Shown piece after piece: positions 22,374 through 34,301 of a stretch of DNA of 64,000 bases. The notes under the pieces are model-generated. The model was not told the DNA's origin, searched no databases, and saw only the letters and a program-made list of their open reading frames with translations. The position numbers and the translations under genes were made by a program. This DNA is from Membranipora membranacea (Eukaryota > Bryozoa > Gymnolaemata > Cheilostomatida > Membraniporidae). The stretch is from positions 34,720,001-34,784,000 of the forward strand of contig OU612068.1 in assembly GCA_914767715.1 (NCBI GenBank). The letters run 5' to 3'. The first letter of the stretch is position 1; the number at the start of each line of letters is the position of its first letter.

Positions 22374-25300
22374 ATGGCTGCGAAAAAAGAGGTAGGCCTC
22401 AATATATTCCCTTTCCATTGAAGGCCTACAGAATATAAGTATCACCAACATAATGACAATTAAATAATAATCAAACAAAATTAGGATTCCATCAAAACCA
22501 TACAGTAATCTAACGTCTCGAGTTCGGTATATTGTAGGAGGTCGTCATACATGATCTAGAAGAGATGAATGAGTTCCGGTTTGAAGTTGATGCGTCTGCA
22601 TCAGCATCTATTGAGGTAAGGCTCATGTATGGATTATATCATTCTTTCACCCGTTTCACCGGTCTCTGAACTTTTAGATATTTATATTATCGCGTATAAT
22701 CGCTCTACTTTCCCTGGGGCCCGTGTCAGGGTTTTGTGCTCATTTAGTAATATTTCTGGCAATGAAACATATCTCTATGAAATGAGTTATAGATTAACCT
22801 TCAATCATCAATCTCCAAAATCTTATTGCATATAGGTGACCCGATATGACAATGAAACTAAATACAGTGAGAATGTACTAAATTTCTTCTGATATGGTTA
22901 GACTATAGCATTGCCCATCGTGTTTGTGTCTCAACATGTCTTCCATCTTTCATACTTGACTGCCTAGCTGTAGTTTATGTGGTATGTGGGCTTCAGCGCC
23001 AAAAGAGCTTCCAACAGAGCTAAGCACAACCACTTCTATATTCAGCTGCTCAGCTTTGCTCATTAGTGTACCATCAGTTTTGATGATGCTTTTCTCAAAT
23101 TGTGTTATTCTCTTACAGCTTGTTGATGGCAAAGCAGAACTATTTGGGACAGAGCTTGTCCTCAATAAGGTTTATACATTCCTCGCTGGTGCTAAAGCTG
23201 CTATATTTACATTCCACGGCTGCTCTATCAAAATATCCTTTTAAGCAGTCACGTGATATCTTCAGATCAGCGTCAAAGATATCATTCATTTAGATTAATG
23301 CTTTTTTCCCTAGCATCTTTGATCAGTGGATTAACAGGCGGGGGCTGTCTGCACATGTTTTCACAAGCATTTCAAATTAATGCAGCTATTGATTGCTTTG
23401 TTTTCACAGCTTAGTCGAAACAATCTTAATACGAAAAGTAGACATTCCCTTTCCCACTGATGTTCTTGCTCATCAAAGAAATTCGTAAAATGATGTAACT
23501 TCAGCATTTAACACAGGTGATCTTGTAAGTTATGATGGTGGTCATATCAAGATTATCCTGAATGAAGAATTTTGTACACTAGATACTCTTATGACACCAA
23601 GGAGCTTAGGGTTGTGAAATACTAGGAAGTCTAGTCCAGTTCATCATTCCCTCATGGTCTTCCCATTATCTACATTACATGGCCAAAACAGAAAGTGCAG
23701 AACAATTGATAAACAATGCCACACACAAGTGATACAAATTATATTAAAAACTAAAACTAGGTGATCTGTTCATTGTGTGATTAGAGTAAAATAAAGGCTT
23801 CCCAAGTAGCATTTTGCTTCCTTATCCTATTTTACGTCACTGGGAATACAGATGTGGCGTACACATCAGATAAAACGCCGATGGTGACTTACTCTAATGT
23901 ACACGCAGCCTTAGAACAGCAGCGGAATCAAGCAGAGGAGGCTGATAGCAGAGGACCTCGTGTTATGATCGCAGGTCCTACTGATGTCGGAAAAAGTACA
24001 CTTACAAAGATACTAATCAACTATGCTGTGAGGTATGCAGATTTCTGTACTGTAAATTCGTTAATGCCAGAACTGAATCTAGGAAATCTGTATGACTCAA
24101 TATTGATTGCATGGAAGGAGGCCAAGCATTTTCATTTTCTTATGGGTAATCTAGGAGCTGTGTATGCAACTCTCGTCTAATCAGGTTTAACAATGAAACA
24201 TTTTCTGCATCTTGTAATCAGCCAACTTTCGGTCTTCATTGTTATTGCAGACAAGGGAGAGTACCAATATATGTGGACTTAGATGTTGGTCAAGGTGAAA
24301 TATCTATACCAGGCACAATCGGTAGGTATTGCACTATATGATGATAGAATTGAGCACTCGCTACTATTATGGCGTTGCTCGTCCCACCCTCCCTCTCTGG
24401 TGTTTGTTGCCGCACCTCGTTGACTGAGCTGTGGATAGAGTAAATGTAGCTCCTTGCTCAAATGAATAATGAATATTAATTTCTCAGGCATTCCTGACAA
24501 TGTACGGGTTGTCTTACCTTTTTACAACAGAAGACAACTAGTGTGTCTATATATTCCTGCCTGAGATTTGTATTTTATAGTTTACTTGCAGTTGATCTCA
24601 GTTTATATGCCAATAAATTAACTCAGACTTAAAAGCGGAATGTGTCACAATTCTCAGGCTAACATAGGCTAACATAGGCTAACATAGGCTAACATAGGCT
24701 AACATAGGCTAACATAGGCTAACATAGGCTAACATAGGCTAACATAGGCTAACATAGGCTAACATAGGCTAACATAGGCTAACATAGGCTAACATAATAA
24801 TATATATATGCATGAATATATATATGTATATCAATAATAATAAATATGGCTATATGGTATCATGAAAGTCTTGATTTTGATGACTAGCTCAAATTTGTTT
24901 TGCAGGTGGATTGATAGTACAGAGACCACATGACATAGAGACAGGTTATCCACAGAGTATACCTATAGTATATCATTATGGACATAAATCACCTGGTGAT
25001 AATATACTCTTATATAACCAACTAGTCAGCACCATGTCTCAAACAATCAACGCTCGGTGTGAGGCAAACAAAAACGGTAAGAGAATAGGAGTTATCCTTT
25101 CGCCATCTAGAAATAATTAAGCTAATAAATTGCAGCAATATACATAATTATACATGTCGGAGGGTGGAGTTTGGGTTTCAGGACACACAAGTGATGTCAG
25201 ACATGTCACATTATAACGTCCTGACGTCACATCGACACTCAAACCATGACAGGCTGATGAGGAACCTGTCAGTCGGCCGGCGTCACTTGTCTAGGCTTTT

Positions 25301-28300
25301 ATGCTAATACGATATACTCATATATCATAATACTATCATTGAGTTGTTATTCACTACATTTCCAAGATTAAAGATGACCTTGAACTGTCCTAGTCTCAGG
25401 TTAGAGGAAAATGGCCTGTAACTATTGTATCTCTGATTTTGGTGGTTGACAAAATAATAAGAACATCCACATACTGGACTTTATAATATCAGATATCTCA
25501 AAAGGAAAATCCTATTTTTTTCAATGGGTAACGTGTAATTCTATTTACTCAATTTTTAGCGAATGTTAGTGGATGTATAATTAACACATGCGGCTGGATC
25601 AAAGGAGGGGGATACAAAAGTTTGATGCACATCGCCGGCGCGTTTGAAGTCGATATTATTATAGTATTAGATCAAGAGAGATTATTTACAGAGCTGAAAC
25701 GAGACATGCCTGATTTTGTGAAGATTATACAACTACAAAAGTCCGGAGGAGTAAGTATATGTCTATTAGTATAAAAGTTTATAAATGCCACGAAAATATC
25801 TTTATATTTTTATGCCTTTGGTGATTCATAGAGAGATGATTGGAATGGCTAAAAAACTGATAACGCTTTTGATCTCAAATAAGAAATCTTTGCATACTAG
25901 CCGTACTGGCCTTGAATACGCTGATGCTGACGAACTGGTCTATTTAAATTTAAACCAAGAGATGCATATTTAGAGTGGAAAGGGTATGGATTCATAGGTA
26001 CATAGATACATAGATGCATAGATTACTGAAGTCTGGATTCTTGTGTTATTTACCACAAGGTGGTGGAGAGAAGTCGTGAAGCTCGGATAAACTCCAGAGA
26101 TAAAGCAGTCAGGAATTATTTCTATGGTCCGAGAAATCAGCTACATCCACACGGCTACTATGTCAACTTCTCAGAAGTGAAAATTTATAAAATAGGTGGT
26201 AAGTACTAATGATTGCATTAAGGCTGTTGGGTCATGCTATGTTAATCTAATGATATTCACCTGTGTGCTCTATGACTAGTAAAACCTAGGCAATGGTAAT
26301 AATTCATCAATCCTTGTTGATTCATTATCAACAATATCTCATTAACATGTCACATAGACATCTGAACCTTTATAATTTTTTGTTTCAGCACCAGACTTAC
26401 CCGACTCCCTGTTACCTCTTGGTATGGCTATGCAAGAGGCTGGAAAAACCAAACTCATGCCTATGGTTCCAAGTAAGTCATAAGCCAACTAACTACTGCC
26501 GCACACCTGGGCTCAATAATCAAACTAGTTCATTGTTATGCCCCTCATGTCTTGACTCATTGGACAAATTCAAAGTTTGCAGAACACGGTACAGATTAGC
26601 TAGGTTTTATGTTGTAATCTGGAATGTTTTATTTTAACCTTACTTATAACAAAACTTCTCCATCCCCAGAGTTTAGGAATCGTCTACGCTCAAATAATTC
26701 TCTCGTGAACACCTCATGCCACTCAGCATAAACCATGTCAAAATACGGAATGTTGAGAATGAGTGATCATTATACAATTAGGCTCAGCTGTAACCTTGAG
26801 TCATTACGCCAAAACTGGGAAAAAACAGGATCTTGTCATCGCAAAGAAGAAGTATAAAATAAATATCGCCAGAAGTTAAGTTGTCCTTGTTAAGGATTGT
26901 TACCCGAAATGAAAAAGAGAGTCATTACATGATAATGTAGTACCGCGTGCCAACGAAATCATCATCTAAAAGTAGAACTAAACTAGAAGGCAATGTGTAA
27001 ATCAATCTGTGTACTGTTAAGCGTGAGCCATCACCTTGTTTCACTACAATATAATCATAACACAGCTGCAGTGCATTTGATGATAAATACTTGTTCTATT
27101 CTCAGGTGAGGCCTTGAAGCACCATTTACTTAGCCTGTGTCCCTGCGATGCTGAAGAAAATGAAGAGATCATAGTGAACACTCCTGCTTCTGGTTTTATA
27201 GTCATGTAAGTTTTAGGTCTATGTATCAGGAAATCTTTTATACGTAAGTCTAGATCATTTGGCGAGGGTGGGAAAGGGTTTGTGTGGATTTGTCAAAATT
27301 GGCATAGTTTGTTGGCTGGGAATTCACCTTAGAAGCTGGTCAAAGTTTATCAAATTCATTAATAATACGTCACAATATAGCCATCTCAGATCTAACAGGT
27401 AATTTTAAGATACTTGCACCAATAAATGGCAATAACAATTTGTACCAATACTAATTTGATACTTTTATGTTCTGCGAAAAGTAGATTTCTGACTACATAT
27501 GTACTACAGTATGATATATAGTCAGTATGATATATAGTCAGTATGATATATAGTCAGTATGATATATAGTCCTCTTATTCGTCATGCTTCATAGAGTAGG
27601 GAAGTCATCAGCCATATATATAAATCAACAAGGTACTATAATGTCCTATAATGTGATACCCGTAACAGCGGTTTGCTCTCACGTACTTGTATATTTATCA
27701 CAATCCAATATGTCAAACTCAAACTTGGATGTCTGACACTACAATGGCCTTAAATTTATTGAACCATATCCATCATGAAATCTGTCAGCTCTGTACCATG
27801 CCTTGTACATGAAATTTAAACTGTAAAAATTCACACTGTTTCAAATCCATTTCAATGCCCGCACTCAATTTTTTTAGTTTAAAATTTGTGTTATGATTAG
27901 GCTATGTTACATACACCACTATGAGATTTTCTACAACGAGGCATAACTCCTGCTTTTACAGCGAGGCATAACTCCTGCCTCATACATGTATATATCAATG
28001 TTTACAGCAGCAGCAGCACAAATTGATGCTAAAATTGAGCGACAAACACCACAGTCAGTATCTCACCACACTGTTAGTGTTATGAAATTCCTGACAGCGG
28101 CCTTCAGTCATAGTACTGTAATCAGAAACATTTAGTCATCAATGGGCATTAGCTGAACCAGTACAATTATACATGTTCATTACACAGTAGATGAGGCTCT
28201 TGGTACAAAAGCAAACCTATTAATACTTATTACATATAAACCATCTAGAGTCTAGCTAGAGTAATGTGCTAATAAATACAAGGTAAGCTGAGTTAGCTGG

Positions 28301-28881
28301 GTTAGCTGAGTTAACTTCTCAGCTTATTACTTAGACACTTTTATTACTTAGACACTTTTATTATTAGTGGCTTTCCTCTAATAGTTTTACAGTAAAGTGT
28401 CTCAAGTTGTTTAACCAGAACATAATTGCGCCATCAACATTATCACCTGAATGGTGAGAGAAGATCCTAATACACCCTGTAATACACCCTGTATTTTACT
28501 GGTGAAGAGCACCTATCAAGGATTGCAATAAATATTGCAAAACTCAAACAAAATACTGTAATTACCGACATCTCGATTACCTCAAACCACAAAATGTCCT
28601 TCTAACTCACCGACCAATATCCTGAATGATCTGTATCATTGCAACGAATATGTTACAACTTTTTAAGAAAGTTGTGGAGTTGGGTGTATACACAAATGAC
28701 ACAGTTACATCTGTCTAGTAACCAACCTGCTGTGTATGATTAAATGTTGACTGTTTTGTTATTTAGAATGGAGGTCGATATGGAGCGATCTCGGTTCAGG
28801 ATCCTTGCTCCAGCTCCTCATCCTCTACCCAGGGCTGTCTTATTAGACACAGATATTACGTATATGGAAATTAATCCATGA
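22374..28881 (+). CDS. CLP1: CLP1, RNA 5'-hydroxyl kinase / pre-mRNA cleavage factor, 11 exons, 425 aa
   Basis: Exons: 22374-22391, 22538-22615, 23119-23232, 23836-24032, 24251-24321, 24906-25076, 25560-25750, 26060-26198, 26389-26472, 27106-27205, 28767-28881. The phases close to 1278 nt, giving 425 aa, the length of human CLP1 as I recall it. The N-terminal beta domain contains FRFEVDAS and HGCSIK. The P-loop is GPTDVGKST (117-125), followed by YVDLDVGQG (about 143-151), NTCGW and LDQERL. The C-terminal domain ends in [11 protein letters not shown]1 phosphorylates RNA 5'-OH ends and works in the cleavage/polyadenylation factor II and in the tRNA splicing endonuclease complex, in the nucleus. 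The first 18-nt exon (MAAKKE) is inferred from frame, donor and homology. Intron 3 is AT-AC; the other ten are GT-AG. A poly(A) signal AATAAA lies at 29298. Confidence 0.95.
23233..23835 (+). other. U12-type AT-AC intron of CLP1
   Basis: The intron starts ATATCCTTTT directly after codon AAA (exon end 23232), the classic U12 AT-AC 5' splice site. It ends in TTTTAC before GTC ACT GGG (exon start 23836). A branch-site-like TTCCTTATC lies at 23818-23826, about 11 nt from the end; the consensus is TTCCTTAAC. This join gives [15 protein letters not shown], aligning without a gap to the vertebrate HGCSVQLSGRTEVAY region. No GT-AG choice here keeps the frame and homology. Confidence 0.93.
24655..24796 (+). 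repeat. 10-bp minisatellite (aggctaacat)n
   Basis: About 14 nearly perfect copies of aggctaacat lie in CLP1 intron 5, followed by a TA-rich stretch. Near-perfect copies suggest recent expansion. Confidence 0.95.
27507..27571 (+). repeat. 16-bp tandem repeat, four copies
   Basis: Four direct copies of cagtatgatatatagt lie in the last intron of CLP1. Confidence 0.9.
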
Positions 28882-29473
28882 ATAATGAAACTCAGCGTAG
28901 CAGCTCTGAACATGACAATTCAAAGATATTCATTCTTCTACTCCGAAAAGACCTTTGATGTGGATCCCAAAGATTCAAAACACTGATGATATGCTATTAT
29001 TGGATATGAATATTTATTAGTTTATTGGTCGACTCATGTATATAGCAAATATATTGAATCCTCAAGTATCATAAGATCAAAAATGTTTTCAACAATTAGC
29101 TTTTTCAATCTACATTTTTTATTCATAAATGATCTCCCATTCCTCATAAGCAGAATGAGAAATATGCTTCCGTGTGCTGAAGAATTTTTGGTCCATGCCA
29201 TTGATCAGTGTTTTTTTTTAATTTTCAAATTTAAGTTGGTTGTATATATTGGGAATGGTTTCAATTTATTTTTATACAATGCTGTATATATGAATGGAAT
29301 AAATAATACATGTACATTGATGCTAACAGGATGGGAAGCTCTATATTCAATAAAGTCACTTCTCATGTCTTGGGTCGACCCATCGCAGCTTGTATCATTC
29401 TGCATATGGCGGCATCTCTGAAGCTACAGGAATATCTCAGTCTGTTTTTCTGTCACTGCCAGCTCACCACACC
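28882..29473. terminator. Overlapping 3' ends of CLP1 (+) and CCDC137 (-)
   Basis: The 592 bp between the two stop codons holds AATAAA on the plus strand at 29298-29303 and AATAAA on the minus strand (tttatt, plus 29265-29270). If both are used, CLP1 cleavage would fall to the right of the CCDC137 cleavage site, so the two mRNAs would overlap by some tens of bases at their 3' ends. Inferred from the signals only. Confidence 0.5.
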
Positions 29474-32242
29474 TCATGTCACTATGCCTGTCCTCTTCTT
29501 AGCTTTAATATTTCTATACATCTCTATCACCCGCTGTCGCTCCTCTTGCATCCTTTCTTTATAAGCCAATGACTTGACAGGCTCTGATTTCTTCTTATCA
29601 GACTGTATTGTGGAGCCCATCAAGCCCATAAATTTAAATGACGCTAATTTCTCAGCCTGTAACAGAGAAAGTGATGGGATTCTACCAAAGTCAACAAAGC
29701 ACCAATAATAAGGTTTAATAATAAGGTTTACATCTTCACTATAACAAGCAAATAACCAGCATGATACCTTGTTCGTCTTTTCCGTAGCTTTACGCGGTCT
29801 AGCTAGGTCTTCAGGAGGGCGTTCATTTCTTTCGTTGAATTTTACTTCATCTGTGAATAAAAAAAATGTCTGTGTTAATTTATTTCATAAGGCATAGCTT
29901 ACAGTAAGGTTATAAAAATATTCAGTGGTAACTTATCAGTTCAGTACTAGATTAAAGCTAAGTAAAGGCCTTATATACCAGTACCTGTCAAATCAGAGAA
30001 ATCTCTTACATCAGCATCATCATTTAATGTCTTCAGTTTCTTTGCTTTCTTCTTCTCCCGAAATCTGAAAATGGTAATCAAAATGAAAATATTATTAAAA
30101 GCCAAGATACTCAACTACAAAACTTTAAAAAACCCAAAGGAGTCAAACAGAAAGCAGCTAATGTTCAAAATTTGGGCTAAATTAGCAAGATTTCTTCTAA
30201 CTTTCTTATGTGAATTCATAAAGCTTGCAAACTGTCAGAACTGTCTGTTATCAAAACTGACATTGACAGTGTGTAATGAAGGATTCAGCAAGCTCAGCGT
30301 TCTCTAGATTTTCTTGCTCATTTACTCATCAATATAAAATACTGAGATTGAGAGCAAATATTAGTAAGAAGCCTACTGAACAGTCAAATTAGTGTGCTGT
30401 AACACAAGTCACATCAGGGAGAATGGTCACATTGAGAGCAACCAAATAAACATATTTCTATTTTCAATTTCTAACACATTGACACAAGAGCTGAGAGGAT
30501 TGATATGTAGACTATTACTGGTGGAACTGCAGGTATAGTACTGGAGACATCAAGGTGCCAGGTATAGTACTGGAGACATCAAGGTGCCAGGTATAGTACT
30601 GGAGACATCAAGGTGCCAGGTATAGTACTGGAGACATCAAGGTGCCAGGTATAGTACTGGAGACATCAAGGTGGGCGGTACATGCACTTTGTTTTTAATT
30701 TCACCTCTTTTCTTGTCTCCAGTCAAAATTACGAATATTTGACAAAACCAAACCAATTGGATGAGTGGTTAAAGTTGCACCTCGTATAAAAATTAAAGTT
30801 TCATATTTATTTCCTTTAATTGATTAATTTATACTATTTATAGGACACTCACTCTTTATTTTTGATTTGCTTCCTCTTTGCTCTTTTTTCCACCTCAATC
30901 TCTCCATTCTCTTTTTGTACTACTTTAACCTCATTCTCGTTCTCAAATCGAGCTATTTTCATGAAGTCGTTAGACTCATGTTCTACACGTCCATAAAATG
31001 CTCGATCACTTTCACCAGGCTTTCTCTCAAACTTTGGAATCTTTGCAACTGGTCTCTTAAACCAAGAGTTAACGGATTCCTGCTGTTTCTTGTATTTGTC
31101 TGAAAAAATCAATGGAAATAAAGCTAAGAACGTATTGGATGTCAGCTTGTCCGACGCTTTGGGACATCCGTTCTTGTGTTTGGCAAGAAAGGTTAGCAGA
31201 AGCATAAAAATATTTTATGAAACAAAACCATGAACATTATGATTAGATCTCTTATAGGTTGTACTTATAGACCTTGTCATAGGCATCTCACCTAACTGAC
31301 GAGCTTTTTTCTGGCTATTGGACAGTTTCTCTACTACTGCTGCTTCTTTTTGTGCTTTCACCAACATTCTCAGCTTCTTTGGCATCTCTTGGTCCAGATT
31401 CTTTGGTGCAGCGTTTATAACACGACTTTCTTCCCTAAATAATTCATTCAGTAGATGAAAAATAATGTGAGTGAGAGGTGAAAGTTTGGGTTTCATTGTC
31501 ATGATGAATTAGAAGCACGCTCTGAACATTATTATGAGAAGAATGTATTAGCAATAGAAATCTGAAGCTAGCACTGTGTTGGGGCAGGGGTGAGTAAGTA
31601 GTGAGCACCAAATTCAGCAGCATTTGCTGGGATTAGGTTGTAGTTAAGTTTTATGCATTTGGAGTTAGTACGAAGCAGAGCCCGTTACTACAGTCAATGA
31701 GCATGCTTCGAAGATTAGTGTGTAGTCAAGTTAGAATGGAAGCACATGCCTTCTGTAGAGCATGCAAGCCCAGTGGTCAAGCCTTTTCTCTTAAGGCACA
31801 CGAACACTGTGCTTGCACGAAGTACAGCAGGGAGGAAGCCTGGTGGTACCAACTGCTTCATTGGGGGTAGAGCTAACCAACTCTAGTCCTCGGGCCTTAC
31901 TTAAGGCCTCTCCAATATTATTCAAATATTTTAAAATTAAAACAAACAAGGTAACCTTGTGATCCTCCGGGTGCTCTATCGTGTTGATAATCTCGATGTG
32001 TAACTGCTGTGACAATAAACTTCAACTTGCCTTGTTGTCTTTTCCCTGTCACCATCAACTTTGGCCTCATAAAAGTCAGCTGAAGATGCACCTATCTTCT
32101 TTAATTTTTTCTTTTTTGATTTCTGTGCTTTCCCTAGTCTACCCCTGACCTCAATCACAGGCTTTCTAAGCAAGCTGGCCTGCCTTGTGGGCTTCTTTTT
32201 GGTGCCACCTTTGCCAGAGCTGGTTGATACATGTTTACCCAT
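29474..32242 (-). CDS. CCDC137: CCDC137 homologue, nucleolar coiled-coil protein, six exons, 315 aa
   Basis: Exons (minus): 32242-32031, 31434-31292, 31099-30853, 30064-29985, 29850-29768, 29656-29474, in phase, 948 nt. The protein is rich in Lys and Glu, with a basic N-terminus and C-terminal coiled-coil segments. Matches to vertebrate CCDC137 run in order: DQEMPKKLRMLVKAQKEA, IPKFERKPGESDRAF, DEVKFNERNERPPEDLARP and SLAYKERMQEERQRVIEMY. The human protein is about 289 aa. CCDC137 is reported as a nucleolar/chromosome-periphery protein and a target of HIV-1 Vpr; its molecular activity is poorly known. The first intron has a GC donor (ACAAG then GCAAGT); the other four are GT-AG. The third intron carries a minisatellite. 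The gene is tail-to-tail with CLP1. Confidence 0.9.
30529..30674. repeat. 29-bp minisatellite, five copies
   Basis: The unit caggtatagtactggag followed by acatcaaggtgc is repeated five times in tandem in the intron between CCDC137 exons 3 and 4. The copies are almost identical. Confidence 0.92.
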
Positions 32243-33590
32243 GTTGGATTTTATTTAGCTTTGTTTCAACAAGCAACCTTAATATGGCCTTCAGCAAATA
32301 TGTGTGCCCGCCCATACTTTCTCATTTTAAAGTTTAAATGATATACAGGCTATAATAAATAAAGAGCACAACTCCTAAACTCCTGTATGACCAGGGAGGG
32401 TGGTATGACAGTACCAAAGAGGCTAAATTCCTTTTAGCTGTTCAATTGGTCAATTTGGGATGAGAAATGAGCTTAAAAATCTTGCTCCCGCCATATCAAA
32501 GAAGTTGGTGTTCATGTACAGGGCTCCGTTGTTATTATGCGTTGAGGACATTGGCATGCCGGAAGGGCGCTAAGGCATCCCCAGATATCTTTTGTGTTTA
32601 TTAAAATTAAGGGCTCTGGGGTTTACCTGAAGCCATATATCAACAAAAGGTTGAGGCAAAGTTTATTTGTTTGTAAACAAAACCAAAACTAGAAACCGTT
32701 GTTATCATAGATGAATATAAGTATTGAACGGGAATGGAGTATGGAGATTACAAAATAAATAAGGCTCAAACCTTATAATGAGTAGATTACTCTACCTTTT
32801 GAAAAAAGCGAAAAGTAGAAAGTAGGATAGGAAAAAGAGCAGAGCTACTCATAAAAAAAAAGAGTTGGCGGCCTTGATCGTGTACATGGGACAATGTCTT
32901 CCCCTTACTCATCCCTCACCAACAAGTCCAATGCTTCATGTAATACAGAAGAAAATGTCATAAGGTACAGAAAACTGGAGCAAATTAACCATTATATATG
33001 ACGTAGAGCCAATATCCATTGTCAAAGCGAAACTCATATGCTTAATTAATTAATAATGTTTAAACTTTGCCAAACTTGAGGGGTAATGATCTGTATCAAT
33101 GAGTTCCTTCCAGTACAGGACAGAATAAAGTGGCAGCACTTGGCTACTCATTAAAATACCATTATCAAATTTTCTCATCAAATTATATCTATCAGCCTCT
33201 GAAATGCTTCTGCTACATTTTGCCTCATCAACTCACCATTTTTAAGACATTATGTTAACCCTCTTTATGATGTAAAATACGTCAATCAATTCTTACATAC
33301 ACTATCATGGAGAGGATGATAAAGAAATATATGTTGTTGTACATAAAACTGCTGTTGTAAAAATTCATAAATTAATTAAAAAACTGCACTGGCTTTAGTG
33401 GTACGGCAGCGTCTTGGCCTGAATTTATAGGCATTACGTGAGGATACTCTTGGATTGGTGTTAAAAACTATATGATTGTACAGAGGATGAGACTCATTTC
33501 TTAAAATATTACTGAAATGATTGATGATGATTAAACATAAAATCATTGAGGTTGGTAAGTTGCAAAGCTAAAGAGCGTTCCTCATCTATC
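32243..33590. other. Intergenic region
   Basis: AT-rich, with no supported exons. It includes the CCDC137 promoter region next to 32243, where I recognise no box. A copy of a GC-rich motif (ccagggagggtgg) lies at 32392. Confidence 0.45.
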
Positions 33591-34130
33591 TTAGTATGCA
33601 CCGACCAGAGCGCCAGTTGTGCCTGATCTTAACGCTTCCACGGTGACCACAGATGTCAGACTGGTAGGGAGTCTGTTCCAGAGCACTACGGTATCTGGTA
33701 CATATGATCTCTGAAATATATATAATTATAATAATAATATCAACTTTATTGCTATCCAAGGCCCTTTTCGGGGCAAATGAGAATATGCTTACAGTGGAAT
33801 AAGAATAATCACATCTATTTAGCGCACTCCTGTACAAGGTAGGAGTGGGCAAGCTAGGCTATTGTCCGGAGAGCTCACCTTCTTTATCAGCATGGGTAGT
33901 GACCGGGAATCGAACCTGCAACTCTCAGATTGAGAATCTCGAATCCTAACCACTATGCCACTCTGCCTGCCGGTGTTCTGCAGTCGAGCTGAGTGAGCTT
34001 CTCCGGATGAACAGCGGATGGTCTTAGTTCCAGTCTTATGTCGATATGGTGGTTTAGGACCTTTATGGCAGTTGGTAAGTGGCTCTTGTGAATCCCAGCT
34101 TCATGACACTGATCAGGTCAAAATCTCATG
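33591..34130 (-). mobile_element. 3' end of a LINE (RT ORF C-terminus), interrupted by a SINE
   Basis: On the minus strand two coding remnants flank a SINE. The upstream piece (about 34130-33973) reads AIKVLNHHIDIRLELRPSA ... LTQLDCRTP. The downstream piece (about 33714-33591) reads QRSYVPDTVVLWNRLPTSL and ends in TAA at 33591. The pattern 'basic segment, then R-S-(Y/F)-x-P-x-(T/A)-x-x-x-W-N-x-L-P' is typical of the C-terminus of CR1/L2/Jockey-group LINE polyproteins. Both halves are in compatible frames, so they were one element. Only the 3' end is present, as expected of 5'-truncated insertions. Confidence 0.72.
33722..33972 (-). mobile_element. tRNA-derived SINE inserted in a LINE
   Basis: Reading the minus strand, the 5' part has a pol III A box TGGCATAGTGG (plus 33950-33960) and a B box GGTTCGATTCC (plus 33906-33916), spaced as in a tRNA. 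A tRNA-unrelated body follows. The 3' end is an AATAAAG-type segment passing into an (ATT)n tail near 33722-33745. A head, body and A/T-rich short-repeat tail mark a tRNA-type SINE. It lies between the two halves of a LINE coding remnant. Confidence 0.85.
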
Positions 34131-34301
34131 AAGCTAAATGCTCACATAACCGAAATTACTGCCAATCATTCATCAACCCTATTATAGCTGATGATGACTT
34201 GCAAATTAGACAAATCAGGGAAACCGTAACATTAATTTATTAATGTAACATGTAAGATTTACATAACCACTTAATTTTAACAACTACAATGATACCATCA
34301 T

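Noticed and set aside
22950-23293. Short frames on both strands across CLP1 exon 3
   Set aside because: They read through the 5' end of the AT-AC intron or lie on the opposite strand.
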